Source: an uncultured Flavobacterium sp.
GTDB taxonomy: Bacteria; Bacteroidota; Bacteroidia; Flavobacteriales; Flavobacteriaceae
NCBI RefSeq assembly: GCF_951805225.1
Contig: NZ_OX638201.1
Location: 2,170,001 to 2,234,000 of the forward strand
DNA: 64,000 nucleotides
Direction: 5' to 3'
Numbering within the stretch: position 1 is the first letter of the stretch; every line of letters starts with the position of its first letter. The position numbers were made by a program, and so were the translations under genes. Below are positions 23,737-33,058 of the stretch, in pieces. The notes below the pieces were generated by a model that made no database searches, was not told where the DNA came from, and saw only the letters and a list, made by a program, of their open reading frames with translations.

Positions 23737-26208
23737 TCATTTAATTCCATTTCTCATGTCCTGAGCCATTGCGGCTATTCCTTTCTTTATGTCCCCGCCA
23801 AAGTTCTTTGCATAGGCATTCATTTTCACTTTCTCGCTTTCCTCCGTTGTGAACGCCAAATATTCCTCGAGAGAAACTTCCGTGCGATATACCTTGGAAA
23901 GCATGCCTCCCAAAGAGATAAAAACTTCTTTGTATTTCCTGGCTGGATCATTGGCTTTATTTACAGAAAGTACAAGTGCCTTTTCTTTGTCTGTAAGTCC
24001 CAGCAGCTCCTGAATCTGGTCAAACTTATTCTGATATTTGCTCTGGTCAAGAAGGATCTTGCAGTCGCTATTGTTGATAATTGCCTGCTTGACCACTGGT
24101 GAAGAAATAATATCCTCCACCTCCTGAGTTACCACTATTGCTTCGCCAAAGAATTTACGCACAGTCTTAAAAAGATATTTTATATAATCTGCAAAACCCT
24201 CCTTCATCAGTGCTTTCCATGCTTCCTCAATGAGTATCATTTTTCTGATCCCTTTAAGCTTCCGCATCTTATTTATGAAGACTTCCATTATTATGATCGT
24301 TACCACTGGAAAAAGAATCGGGTGATCTTTGATATTATCCAGCTCGAAGACAATAAAACGTTCTTTCAAAAGATTCAGATTTTCCGTTGCGTTCAGCAGA
24401 TAGTCAAACTCTCCTCCCTTGTAATAAGGCCTGAGCACATAGAGAAAGTTATTCACATCAAAGTCCTTCTCCTTTACTTTATCGCCTTCCAAAATCGAGA
24501 TAAAATCCTCTTTCAGGAAATCATAGAAGCTGTTGAAACAGGGAAATATCTCTACATTAATATCCAATTTCTCGTAATACAGCTGCAGGGCATTTGAGAG
24601 TGCTACGTACTCGCTCCGGTTAAAGGTTTCGTCGTCTTTTTTCCATAGTGCAAGCAGAAGCGTTTTAATGCTCTCTTTTTTCTCCGTATCCAGACTGTCT
24701 CCTTCTGAAATATAAAATGGGTTAAAACGGATAGGATTCTTTTCATCGTAAGTGAAATAATACCCGTTTACCATATCGCAGAGCCCTTTATAGCTGTGCC
24801 CAACATCCACCAGTACAATATGCGTTCCCTGCTCGTAATAGCTTCTCACCATATGATTGGTAAAAAAGGATTTGCCGCTGCCCGAAGGTCCCAATATAAA
24901 CTTATTGCGATTGGTGCAGATTCCCATCTTAACAGGCTCATCGCTGATATCAACATGAACTGGTTTCCCAGTAAGCCTGTCTCCCAGCCTGATACCGCAG
25001 GGACTCAGCGAAGATTTATATCCCGTTTCCATATTCAGAAAGCATACCGCCTGTTCAGTAAAGGTGTCAAAGGTGTCATTCATCGGAAAGTCCGCTGCAT
25101 TTCCCGCCATTCCAGCCCAATAGATCTGCGGAGCTCCTACAGTTTCCTGCTTCGCTGCCGCATCCATTTGGGCAAGAGCTGATGACACTTTGTTTTTAAT
25201 CTCTTTCAGCTCTTCCTTGTCAGTGCTCCAGGCCAGTACATTAAAATGGGCTTTAACAGGAAGCCTCTGTTGTGATACTGCCTCGTTCAGGAAATCATTC
25301 GTCGCATCCCTGGCAATCATATTCTCCCGGCTGTAGGCAGAGAGTGACTGCAGTCTGAGTCGCTTGCTTTCCAGCTTTTGGATGGTTTTCTGTGAATCCT
25401 CAATGAAGATATACTGATTGTAAATATGATTGCAGGATAAAAGCTGGCCAAGGGTTGAAGCAAAACCAACGCTGAATTTGGTCTTATCGGTTGAATAGCG
25501 GTCAAAGTTGATTCTCGATCCGCATAATCCAGGCAGATCAGCTGCATCACCAAGTGTAAACAATTGGCAGTGTTTATCCCCTACTGCTAATCCTTCGTCA
25601 AACCTGATATCCTTAAAAACAAATGAATCTTCACGCTCTGATAAAAAACAATACTTTTCCACCAGCCCGATTCTTCTGCTCTCGCTTCTAAGCGATTCAT
25701 TTTGCAGACGCACCAGCTTTATAAATCCGCTGTCTTCCATAATTCTCTTAAACTGGCCGCAAGTATCTGCAAAATCCTGCAAAAGCTGCGGTCTTAATGT
25801 TTCCTCTGGAACTATGGAACTTCTAAGCAGATTAGAAAACAATGAGGTTGCATTTCTTCTTCCCGCTGGTTTCTTGGTCAGCATGATATAGCAGGAATGA
25901 TCCAGAAATGGTCTCTCATTAAAGAAACGCTCGCTGCTTCTGGTCAGAAAACTGCTGTCTTCACTTGAAAAATTAGCTTTATAAGCACTTTCTAAGAACC
26001 AGTCCTGTTTATGAAAAACACAAAACTTCGGCAGCACCTTTAACGCCTTAATCCACGATTGGTGGAAAGCTTCATACTCCTGGTCTGACAGCGTGAAAAT
26101 TTCAGGCAGTTCTGCCTTAAAAACTATAGTTACATCGCCCTGTTTTGATAAAATACAATCATGTTCCACTGCCATAACCGGCAGCAGATCTTCCATCCTC
26201 TTCTCCAT
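23737..26208 (-). CDS. traG: Conjugation ATPase TraG (VirB4 family)
   Basis: The 823-aa protein has the TraG/VirB4 N-terminal domain and a C-terminal P-loop ATPase domain with Walker A GPSGSGKS at 440-447 and Walker B KMILIEEAWK near 672-681. It energises T4SS assembly and pilus or DNA transfer at the inner membrane. The start at 26208 precedes a second Met four residues later; both fit. It follows traF by 32 bp. Confidence 0.95.
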   Translation of the reverse strand: MEKRMEDLLPVMAVEHDCILSKQGDVTIVFKAELPEIFTLSDQEYEAFHQSWIKALKVLPKFCVFHKQDWFLESAYKANFSSEDSSFLTRSSERFFNERPFLDHSCYIMLTKKPAGRRNATSLFSNLLRSSIVPEETLRPQLLQDFADTCGQFKRIMEDSGFIKLVRLQNESLRSESRRIGLVEKYCFLSEREDSFVFKDIRFDEGLAVGDKHCQLFTLGDAADLPGLCGSRINFDRYSTDKTKFSVGFASTLGQLLSCNHIYNQYIFIEDSQKTIQKLESKRLRLQSLSAYSRENMIARDATNDFLNEAVSQQRLPVKAHFNVLAWSTDKEELKEIKNKVSSALAQMDAAAKQETVGAPQIYWAGMAGNAADFPMNDTFDTFTEQAVCFLNMETGYKSSLSPCGIRLGDRLTGKPVHVDISDEPVKMGICTNRNKFILGPSGSGKSFFTNHMVRSYYEQGTHIVLVDVGHSYKGLCDMVNGYYFTYDEKNPIRFNPFYISEGDSLDTEKKESIKTLLLALWKKDDETFNRSEYVALSNALQLYYEKLDINVEIFPCFNSFYDFLKEDFISILEGDKVKEKDFDVNNFLYVLRPYYKGGEFDYLLNATENLNLLKERFIVFELDNIKDHPILFPVVTIIIMEVFINKMRKLKGIRKMILIEEAWKALMKEGFADYIKYLFKTVRKFFGEAIVVTQEVEDIISSPVVKQAIINNSDCKILLDQSKYQNKFDQIQELLGLTDKEKALVLSVNKANDPARKYKEVFISLGGMLSKVYRTEVSLEEYLAFTTEESEKVKMNAYAKNFGGDIKKGIAAMAQDMRNGIK

Positions 26209-26240
26209 CCTTTCTCCATTATATAATTAACGCTCTACAG

Positions 26241-26555
26241 CTATAACTTCATAAAAACCTCTCTGCTGTAAACTTTAATCCACTTTGGAATCTGTTTTTT
26301 AGCCAGAGCCTTCATCATGCCGTATTCTCCGTAAGTATTACTCATTCTGTATATTTTAAAAACAAGAAAACCTCCTGTCGTTCCAATAAAACCAATGCAT
26401 ATCAAGGAAGGCACTCCAATTATATACAGGGCAGCAAACAGAATCATAAGACCTACAACACCTCCGCCCAAATACCAGATGTACTGCGCTTTAAGTCCCT
26501 TAAATTCTATACTCTGATTGATTCCTTTATTGATCGAATAAACGCTGTTACTCAT
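26241..26555 (-). CDS. traF: Conjugation protein TraF (DUF4133)
   Basis: The 104-aa protein has two close membrane helices at about 28-68, after the conserved YSINKGINQSIEFKGLKAQY, and ends in a basic tail. This is the DUF4133/TraF family, the VirB3-like partner of the VirB4 ATPase directly downstream. Confidence 0.9.
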   Translation of the reverse strand: MSNSVYSINKGINQSIEFKGLKAQYIWYLGGGVVGLMILFAALYIIGVPSLICIGFIGTTGGFLVFKIYRMSNTYGEYGMMKALAKKQIPKWIKVYSREVFMKL

Positions 26556-26567
26556 TTTTTCTATCGT

Positions 26568-26906
26568 TTAAACCCCGAAAAAGGATTTAATTACAGTAGC
26601 TACCACCACCAGAAACACACAGCTTCCAAACCAGGCGGCTGCGACTTTTCCTGTATCAGGATCTCCTGCATTCCATTTCTGGTATACTTTTACTGCCCCT
26701 ATCAGCCCGAGGATAGCTCCTACCGCATACATTAATTCAGTGCCGGCATCAAAGTAACTTCTCACTTTCTGGTTGGCTTCATTAATTCCCGCCACACCAT
26801 CCTGGCTGTAAATAACATTACTAACCAGAATCATCAGGAGCGACGATCCCATAGCTCTAAATCGTCTAAAAAGACTTTTAAATTTCCATCTGCATTTTTT
26901 CATCAC
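26568..26906 (-). CDS. traE: Conjugation protein TraE (DUF4134)
   Basis: The 112-aa protein has a signal-like helix followed by the conserved GVAGINEANQKVRSYFDAGT and two membrane helices (about 60-80, 90-110). DUF4134/TraE corresponds to VirB2-like pilin or channel subunits. It heads the canonical traEFGIJKLMN order. The upstream 125-bp gap contains a GAGGAATA / TATTCCTC inverted pair. Confidence 0.9.
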   Translation of the reverse strand: MMKKCRWKFKSLFRRFRAMGSSLLMILVSNVIYSQDGVAGINEANQKVRSYFDAGTELMYAVGAILGLIGAVKVYQKWNAGDPDTGKVAAAWFGSCVFLVVVATVIKSFFGV

Positions 26907-27031
26907 AAATCATTTTTAAAGTTATTCTTTAATAAAAAGAAGAGGAATACCGCCGTTGCTGCTCTATTTTTCCTGTCACATAAAGCCATACCGCACCAGA
27001 GAGAACGGGGAATATTCCTCCTCTGAATTTT

Positions 27032-27493
27032 TTAAAATACCGGTCCTTCCCAGAGACTGTCTGCTTCGCTGAGCGTTAAGAGCAGATTGGGATGCTTTTG
27101 AGATTCAAAGACCATTTGTTGGTTAATGTTTTCTCTGAGGGAGGAAATTTTGACATACGGATATTCATCCAGAAGCATTCGCAGGTAGTTTTGAAACTGC
27201 TGTTTTGTTAGTCGTTTTTCTGCACTTTCTTTAACTGCTTCCTTAATACGCAGCGATAGATTTTCCGCATCTTCCAGGGTATCAAAAGATTTCGGAAATG
27301 AATCGGATATCGATTTTATTTCCTGTAAATTTTTAGAAGTTTTTTTTAGAAATGGTATTTGCAGTTTCTTTTCACCTGAAAAGATTTTTTTTAAATCACT
27401 ACTGTGAAATTTCAGTAAAATTATTAGATACCAGAAAATTATAGCAATACCAGCCGCAGTCAGATAACTGCCCCATGAAATATTTGTAAACAT
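27032..27493 (-). CDS. Single-pass membrane protein at the head of the tra operon
   Basis: The 153-aa protein has one N-terminal membrane helix (about 8-28) and a cytoplasmic, charged helical domain. The ATG is preceded by GAGGAG at a good distance, an unusually strong Shine-Dalgarno for this phylum. No family is recognised. Its place between the repeat-bearing regulatory region and traE suggests a transfer role. Confidence 0.6.
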   Translation of the reverse strand: MFTNISWGSYLTAAGIAIIFWYLIILLKFHSSDLKKIFSGEKKLQIPFLKKTSKNLQEIKSISDSFPKSFDTLEDAENLSLRIKEAVKESAEKRLTKQQFQNYLRMLLDEYPYVKISSLRENINQQMVFESQKHPNLLLTLSEADSLWEGPVF

Positions 27494-27568
27494 AGCTCCT
27501 CATTTTATCGTTCAACATTTTATCCTCCTCTATGAAAATCACCATCCGTTAAATTTTGATGTGATTTA

Positions 27569-27642
27569 TTCTACAAGTCAAAGGAACGATTAGTATGAGT
27601 TTTCTACAAGTACAACTTTTCTGTACCCTTTTTGTACCCTTT
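27569..27642 (-). promoter_or_regulatory. Paired direct repeats upstream of the tra operon
   Basis: TTCTACAAGT occurs at 27569-27578 and 27602-27611, 33 bp apart (about three helical turns). TGTACCCTTT occurs at 27622-27631 and 27633-27642, 11 bp apart (one turn). The 200-bp gap has no ORF. Such phasing is typical of binding sites for a transcription activator or repressor of transfer. Confidence 0.55.
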
Positions 27643-27690
27643 CAAAGTGCCTGAATTTTAGGGTCTTCTAATTGAACATGACAGTAAAAT

Positions 27691-28884
27691 CTAATACGTT
27701 TTTATCTTGCGGATTATTTTCTCAAGACTTTCAATCGCAATTTCCTTATCACGCTCTTCCGCATTATATGATTTGCTTCTTACTGACTGGTACGAAAGAT
27801 TTCTCTTTACTGGAGTAGAAAGGTAAGGCACTATACTTTTAAATATGTAGTTCATAGACTTGGCCTTAATAATTCTCGCCTCATCTGTCGCCCTTAAAAT
27901 AAGTCCAATCTGATCTCCTGAAAGTATACATTCAAGTTTTGAATCTGCCTTCTCCACAAATTCACTTCCGACAGAACCATCAATCTGTTCCTGCATTAGA
28001 ATTGCAGCCTTTTTTTCAGCAAATCTGATTTCACTGGAGAACCAGTATTCCAAAAATGAAATAAGATTCTGTTGAGATGGATTAAAGGTTAATTTTAAAT
28101 CTGCGTTTATTTTAGACAGTTTCTTGCAGAAGTATAGCAGCTTTTCAAGTCTTTCAGATAAATTTTCAAAACCATCTAAATACCTGCCTATTCTAGCAAC
28201 CAGTCTCTCGGTATATTCTCTGGAATTAAAATTCATTCTTATAAGCATAAGATCAAGATTTGAAAAACCTTCAGATTCCGTAACTGGATAATTTAATTTT
28301 TCAAGTTCGATGATTATCTCTCTATAATACAAAATCTGACGATAGGTATACTTACTCTTTCTGCTGTTTTGAAGTGGCGCAGTAAGAAGATTAACAACAA
28401 ATTCCAATTCTGGATCATTCTCCCCAGTATTTTCTTTTTTTTTAATCACATTTTTTAAAACCTCTAGTGTCTCTTTTTCCCAAATTGAAAAATAGCTGTA
28501 GGACACCCTTTGGTCCAAACTCATAAAGGACGAATATCTGATTTCTACAAATGACAGCAAATCGTCCAGGGAACTAACGATCAGGTCAAATATTCTAAAA
28601 AATTCAGGAGAATTGAATTTTTCGATCATTCTTATTTCTACTACCCTGTCTATTAAAAAAACCAATGAAGAATGATATTTTCTTATAAGAAGTCTAATCT
28701 GCCTTTTACTTTTCAGTTCGAAAAAAGAATCTTTAATATGAATTTTAATTTTTTTTGATTCAGATACTATTGTTTTACTCAAATTCTCCAATTCATATTC
28801 CGATATTTTTACAGAAGAATTATCAGCATCAAATGAATTTATAATCAACGAATCAAACCATTCCAAAGGATACATTTTAATCAT
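27691..28884 (-). CDS. Large helical protein of unknown function, possible RteC-like regulator
   Basis: The 397-aa soluble protein is almost entirely helical, without signal or membrane segments. Residues about 60-130 (a helix pair, then FFRIFDLIVSSL...EIRYSSFMSLDQ...YSYF) resemble the organisation of RteC, the regulator of CTnDOT excision, but the match is too weak for a firm name. The C-terminal 70 residues (LSGDQIGLILRATDEARII ... SYQSVRSKSYNAEERDKEI) look like a conserved module. It lies between the tra regulatory repeats and an AraC gene, fitting a regulatory role. Confidence 0.55.
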   Translation of the reverse strand: MIKMYPLEWFDSLIINSFDADNSSVKISEYELENLSKTIVSESKKIKIHIKDSFFELKSKRQIRLLIRKYHSSLVFLIDRVVEIRMIEKFNSPEFFRIFDLIVSSLDDLLSFVEIRYSSFMSLDQRVSYSYFSIWEKETLEVLKNVIKKKENTGENDPELEFVVNLLTAPLQNSRKSKYTYRQILYYREIIIELEKLNYPVTESEGFSNLDLMLIRMNFNSREYTERLVARIGRYLDGFENLSERLEKLLYFCKKLSKINADLKLTFNPSQQNLISFLEYWFSSEIRFAEKKAAILMQEQIDGSVGSEFVEKADSKLECILSGDQIGLILRATDEARIIKAKSMNYIFKSIVPYLSTPVKRNLSYQSVRSKSYNAEERDKEIAIESLEKIIRKIKTY

Positions 28885-28940
28885 CGTCTTATCGTTTTAA
28901 TTAAACAATCTCTGGCAGAATAAGGAGCTATCTTGGCAGC

Positions 28941-29810
28941 TTACTTTTTATTAGAACGAAATTCGGTTGGCAGCATACCAGTATGTCTTTTAAAAAATAC
29001 GCCAAAGTTTTCAGCGCTGCTGAATTCTAATTCATCGGCAATATTAGCCACGGAATAGCTTGAGTCCGTAAGAAGATTTTTTGAAACATTGACAAGAGCT
29101 TCAATTATAAATGCTTTAGCTGTTTTACCTGTGCTTTCTTTTACCATCTTATTCAAATGTCCTGGAGTGATAAATAATGCTCCTGCATAAAACTGAACAT
29201 GATGCTGTTTTCTCAAATGTATTGATAATAGAGTCAGAAATTGTATTACAATGCTCTCCCTTCTTGAAAAGTCAAGATTTAAGTCGGGTTTATATTTCGA
29301 ATGTATAAACTTGAGTTCATATATAAATAAATTAAAGCATATCCGGCGCAGCTTAGTAATTACTTCCGGTTTGTCATTGCTGTTCTGCAATACATACATT
29401 AATTTGTAAATAAGTGACAAAACTTTAAAATCCGTTTCCTGAAGACTAATCTTTCGATCTGATTTTAACATTAGAAAACTAAAAGCATCCGAAAGCTCTT
29501 TCTCATAACAATTATTAAATGCAAAATCAAAATTTGTCCTTACAAGATAAAGCTGAATATTATCCGTCGCTTCAAGCCTGGTGCAAATGGAATTAAATGG
29601 GATTACCAGTAAATCTTTCCGATTAACTATATTAGTTTCGTCATGAAATCTGATGTTCATTTTACCACTTTTGATTAAAAGCACTGAAAAATTTGAAACG
29701 GAAAATGGGACCGGTACAATATTTTTTGCCCTATAGTCTGTAATGTAGACTACATCAATACCATCATTTTCAATGCTTTTAATCTCAGTATTTAAGATTT
29801 CTCTAATCAT
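28941..29810 (-). CDS. AraC-family transcriptional regulator
   Basis: The 289-aa protein has a cupin-like ligand domain (about 20-130) and a C-terminal double helix-turn-helix (about 195-289) with the conserved second-helix pattern SVANIADELEFSSAENFGVFFKRHTGMLPTEFR. Bacteroidota members often control single operons. It sits 56 bp from the helical-protein gene and 27 bp from a small membrane protein; the cargo genes or the tra operon are possible targets. Confidence 0.88.
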   Translation of the reverse strand: MIREILNTEIKSIENDGIDVVYITDYRAKNIVPVPFSVSNFSVLLIKSGKMNIRFHDETNIVNRKDLLVIPFNSICTRLEATDNIQLYLVRTNFDFAFNNCYEKELSDAFSFLMLKSDRKISLQETDFKVLSLIYKLMYVLQNSNDKPEVITKLRRICFNLFIYELKFIHSKYKPDLNLDFSRRESIVIQFLTLLSIHLRKQHHVQFYAGALFITPGHLNKMVKESTGKTAKAFIIEALVNVSKNLLTDSSYSVANIADELEFSSAENFGVFFKRHTGMLPTEFRSNKK

Positions 29811-29837
29811 TTTTGTTATTTTAGTTTAGATCTCATT

Positions 29838-30068
29838 TTATATTTCATCCTTGAAAAAATATTCCATCCATGTAAAAAACTGGAAATATAAATTAGACAA
29901 ACAGCATACGTATAAAATATACGCTGTTAATCTCGGACTCTCAATTATATTGTCCTCGTAAAGTACGTACTGTACCAGCTGATCAGCAGCAAAAAGCTTC
30001 ATTATAAAATAAAGGCTGCAAAGATTAAAAAGGAACAATAAAATATAAAACAAAGCTCTCTTTTTCAT
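29838..30068 (-). CDS. Small two-helix membrane protein
   Basis: The 76-aa protein has two hydrophobic helices (about 5-25 and 45-62) with an acidic stretch between. No family is recognised. It lies between the AraC gene and the lipoprotein gene on the same strand. It may be a membrane accessory of the cargo island. Confidence 0.55.
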   Translation of the reverse strand: MKKRALFYILLFLFNLCSLYFIMKLFAADQLVQYVLYEDNIIESPRLTAYILYVCCLSNLYFQFFTWMEYFFKDEI

Positions 30069-30147
30069 AAATCAGGTAGATTAGAAAATTATTAATCAAC
30101 TATATTAAAGTAGGAAGTGATTCAACTTCAATTACGTCGTTACATTA

Positions 30148-30753
30148 TTAATGTCTGGAACTCTTACTGGTGGTGGATGTCTCCCAATCTCTGTCTTTTC
30201 TGTCCTTTTCGCTAAATAAAACTGCCTCCGAAATTGAGGAAATAGATAAAATGGATTCCTTTTCATCTGTTAGAAGTGTTGAATCCTGTCTTTTTGAAAT
30301 CTCATATTGAATTATAAAATCATCCACAATTTGGTACTGCTGGCCGCGGAGATTTCCGAGACTGACTATATACCCTTTCAGATCAAGTTTCAATGACGAT
30401 CCCAGTGTACTTTCATCAACAATTATAAATAATGTTGAGACGGGATCCTCCGTAGAAGAAATTGTGTCTAAATCAGAAGTGCTTTTGTCAAAAGTCTTTA
30501 GTTCATTTCGCCCAGGTTGGGCTTTTAATACTGAAATGATCTTTTCTTCTAATTGGGCAGGAACCAGAAGTAGGTAATCTCCCGCCGGAACTTCCTTAAA
30601 GTTTTCCTCTAAAGCAGACCCGTTTTTAAAATCTGCAGTTTTCTCTTTGTTGATTGCTTGGCTGGAAACCAATCTTAAATCAGAATTGTCAAAATCGTCA
30701 TTTGAACATGAACCTAATAAAATAATTAAACCAGTTAATAATAAATTTTTCAT
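30148..30753 (-). CDS. Putative lipoprotein of the cargo island
   Basis: The 201-aa protein starts with a signal peptide and lipobox LLGSC (Cys16), followed by acidic SNDDFDNSD, which suits outer-membrane lipoprotein export in Flavobacteria. The mature part is mixed alpha/beta, with no recognised domain, and ends in a Ser/Thr/Lys tail (TSTTSKSSRH). It is divergent from the TPR-AraC regulator gene. Confidence 0.7.
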   Translation of the reverse strand: MKNLLLTGLIILLGSCSNDDFDNSDLRLVSSQAINKEKTADFKNGSALEENFKEVPAGDYLLLVPAQLEEKIISVLKAQPGRNELKTFDKSTSDLDTISSTEDPVSTLFIIVDESTLGSSLKLDLKGYIVSLGNLRGQQYQIVDDFIIQYEISKRQDSTLLTDEKESILSISSISEAVLFSEKDRKDRDWETSTTSKSSRH

Positions 30754-30901
30754 AATGCAAAATGGTTTGGTTAATTGAGAACTTGTCTCAGTCCATTTTA
30801 CCCGGGCCAGCAGAACTTTTGCTCAGTACTTTACTGAATCTTTTGCTGTTGAATTCAAGGCAAATCTAAATTGCAAAAAATCATAAATCAAGGACATGTA
30901 T

Positions 30902-30941
30902 GTGGATTTTCGGAAAATCCACTGTCGATTTCCATGAAATC
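30902..30941. promoter_or_regulatory. Two palindromes in the divergent control region
   Basis: GTGGATTTT (30902-30910) and its exact complement (30914-30922) flank CGG; GATTTC (30927-30932) and GAAATC (30936-30941) flank CAT. Both lie in the 330-bp gap between the lipoprotein and the regulator gene. They may be operators for one of the local regulators. Confidence 0.5.
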
Positions 30942-30989
30942 AACAATGTATTTTTCTTACATTAAATATTGAAATTCAAATAATTACAT

Positions 30990-30997
30990 TATTTTTG
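30990..30997 (+). promoter_or_regulatory. -7 box of the TPR-AraC regulator gene
   Basis: TATTTTTG fits TAnnTTTG; an ATTG at 30968-30971 is the best -33 candidate (18-bp spacer). The ATG is at 31086. Confidence 0.4.
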
Positions 30998-31085
30998 AAA
31001 GTTGCTCTCCAATGGCCTCTACATTCTTTTTTATTAATCTGATTTATGCTTTCATCAGAGCATAAACTCCAAATTTCTATGTATT

Positions 31086-32759
31086 ATGAAATGTAATTTA
31101 TCGGTACTGCTGCTTCTATTTATAATTAAATCTTTAACTGCCCAGAATACTCCAAACAGAATTCCTGATTCCCTTATTTTTAAAAGTTATGGCTATCTGG
31201 ATGATAAAATTTATCAGTACAAAAATGACAGCCTGAAAGCATCTCCATATTTATATGCCTATTTAAAAAAAGCGCGCAGGGAAAAGAATCATGAAGAGTT
31301 AGTTAATGCATATCAAAATATGCTGCATCAGTCACCTATGATTCTCCGTTTAAAATACGCTGACAGCATGGTGCAGACAGCTGTAAAGTCAAGAAGTCCT
31401 GAACTGATTGGATCTGCTCAGCTATCCAAAGGAATAGTCTATTACAGCCAGAAAAACTATGTAAAAGCATATGATTGTTATATAACTGCAAATGAAAACA
31501 TTTCCAAAACTGATAATGATTACCTGATTTATAAAACCAAATATCATATTGCCCAGATTAAATTTTACCTCGGATTTTATGATGAAGCCATTTCTCTTTT
31601 TAATGACTGCATTGAACATTTTAAAAAAAATCAGCCCCGCCCCTATTTAAATTCACTGCATTCACTTAGTGTTTGTTACAATAAGATTGGAGATTACAAT
31701 AAATGCTCCGAAACTAATGCATTTGGAATTAAAGAATGTGAACGGCTTAATATACCAGAAATGGAATTATTTTTTAAGCACTCCGAAGGAATCAACCAGT
31801 TCTTTCTAAATAATTATCACACTTCTATTCAATTGCTTCAGGAAGTTATGCCACAGTTAAACAGCATGACAGAGTTTGCAAATGAATCAATTGCCAATTT
31901 TTACATTGGAAAAAACTATTGGAAACTTCAGCATCCTGCAAAAGCTGTCCCTTATTTCAAAAAGGTGGAAAAGGCATTTGTTGAGAAAGGCTACATTCGT
32001 CCTGATTTAAGAGAAGTTTTTGAATTAATGATCAAATATTACAAGAAAGAAAATAACCTGAAATCCCAGCTGTATTATATAGACCAGCTTTTAAAAGCAG
32101 ATTCTATATTAACAGATACCAACAAATACCTAATGGGCAAAATTCACAAGGAATATGACACAAAAGAAATTCTCCGTGAAAAAGAAAAAATACAGCAGCA
32201 ACTTGTAAAAGAGAAATATTATGACGTAATTTTGATCAGTGTAGTTGTCGTTCTATTCTCCGCTGTTATCTACGGGACCTATTACCACTTTGAAACCAAA
32301 AAGCGCAATAAGATCAAATTTGATCTGCTTCTGGAAAAAAATGAAAAGAGCGCCTTCCAGAAACCGTCACCCGATAAATTCGAAATAACCGATATTTCGC
32401 AGGAGACTGTACAGCAGATAATAAAACACCTTGAAAAATTTGAAAGGGATAAAAAATTCCTGCAAAAAGAGGTAACGCTGGCCACTTTAACCGTAAGGTT
32501 TAATACAAACAGCAAATACCTTTCAAAAGTGATATACCATCGCAGCGGCAAGCGTTTTGCTGATTATATCAATGACTTAAAAATTGATTATCTGGTGGAA
32601 CTGCTGCGAAACTCCAGCATGCATAGAAATTACTCCATAGGCTCACTGGCAGAGGAAGCCGGTTTTACTTCCACTCCCCGATTTACTAATGCATTCCTCT
32701 CTAAAACGGGGATTTCTTTCAGTTATTTCCTTAAGGAATTGAAAAAAGAGAATTCATGA
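31086..32759 (+). CDS. TPR-membrane-AraC hybrid transcription regulator
   Basis: The 557-aa protein has a signal peptide (about 1-19), a TPR-rich periplasmic part (about 90-350), one membrane helix (about 378-398) and a C-terminal cytoplasmic AraC-type HTH domain (about 440-557: VTLATLTVRFNTNSKYLSKVIYHRSG, then SIGSLAEEAGFTSTPRFTNAF). This one-component design couples a periplasmic signal to DNA binding. It is common in Flavobacteria beside transport operons. It probably controls the cargo island. Confidence 0.88.
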   Translation: MKCNLSVLLLLFIIKSLTAQNTPNRIPDSLIFKSYGYLDDKIYQYKNDSLKASPYLYAYLKKARREKNHEELVNAYQNMLHQSPMILRLKYADSMVQTAVKSRSPELIGSAQLSKGIVYYSQKNYVKAYDCYITANENISKTDNDYLIYKTKYHIAQIKFYLGFYDEAISLFNDCIEHFKKNQPRPYLNSLHSLSVCYNKIGDYNKCSETNAFGIKECERLNIPEMELFFKHSEGINQFFLNNYHTSIQLLQEVMPQLNSMTEFANESIANFYIGKNYWKLQHPAKAVPYFKKVEKAFVEKGYIRPDLREVFELMIKYYKKENNLKSQLYYIDQLLKADSILTDTNKYLMGKIHKEYDTKEILREKEKIQQQLVKEKYYDVILISVVVVLFSAVIYGTYYHFETKKRNKIKFDLLLEKNEKSAFQKPSPDKFEITDISQETVQQIIKHLEKFERDKKFLQKEVTLATLTVRFNTNSKYLSKVIYHRSGKRFADYINDLKIDYLVELLRNSSMHRNYSIGSLAEEAGFTSTPRFTNAFLSKTGISFSYFLKELKKENS

Positions 32760-32802
32760 GAATATTTTTTTAGCAATACCGTTTTCTTTTAAGGCAAAAA
32801 TT

Positions 32803-32810
32803 TACTTTTG
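32803..32810 (+). promoter_or_regulatory. -7 box of the H1-like gene
   Basis: TACTTTTG fits TAnnTTTG, 27 bp before the ATG at 32837. Confidence 0.45.
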
Positions 32811-32836
32811 CTCACTTAATTTAAAAAAATTGTATA

Positions 32837-33013
32837 ATGAAGGACCTTGTTGCAAAAATCAACGCTGAAATCGAAACATTTAAAGCAGAATCTGAAGCAG
32901 TAGCTGAAAAAGGAGTTAAAGCTGCAGGCGCTAGAGCTCGTAAATCATCTTTAGAAATCGAAAAACTTTTAAAAGAGTTTAGAAAAGTTTCTATTGAGGA
33001 GTCTAAGAAATAA
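32837..33013 (+). CDS. Histone H1-like (Hc1-type) nucleoid protein
   Basis: The 58-aa protein reads MKDLVAKINAEIETFKAESE at its start and contains EKGVKAAGARARKSSLEIEKL, matching the small histone-H1-like proteins of Flavobacteria. It is helical and lysine-rich and should bind DNA nonspecifically. The gene is too short for many gene finders. It has its own promoter and terminator. A chromosomal homologue is common in the group, so this copy may be ICE cargo able to shape host DNA or silence the element. Confidence 0.85.
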   Translation: MKDLVAKINAEIETFKAESEAVAEKGVKAAGARARKSSLEIEKLLKEFRKVSIEESKK

Positions 33014-33028
33014 AATATAATTCAGAAA

Positions 33029-33058
33029 AAAAGCTTTCATCTTCATGAAAGCTTTTTG
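33029..33058. terminator. Bidirectional terminator between the H1-like and Xre genes
   Basis: A perfect 12-bp stem AAAAGCTTTCAT / ATGAAAGCTTTT with CTTC loop lies between the stops of two convergent genes. Both strands end in U-rich stretches. Confidence 0.85.
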
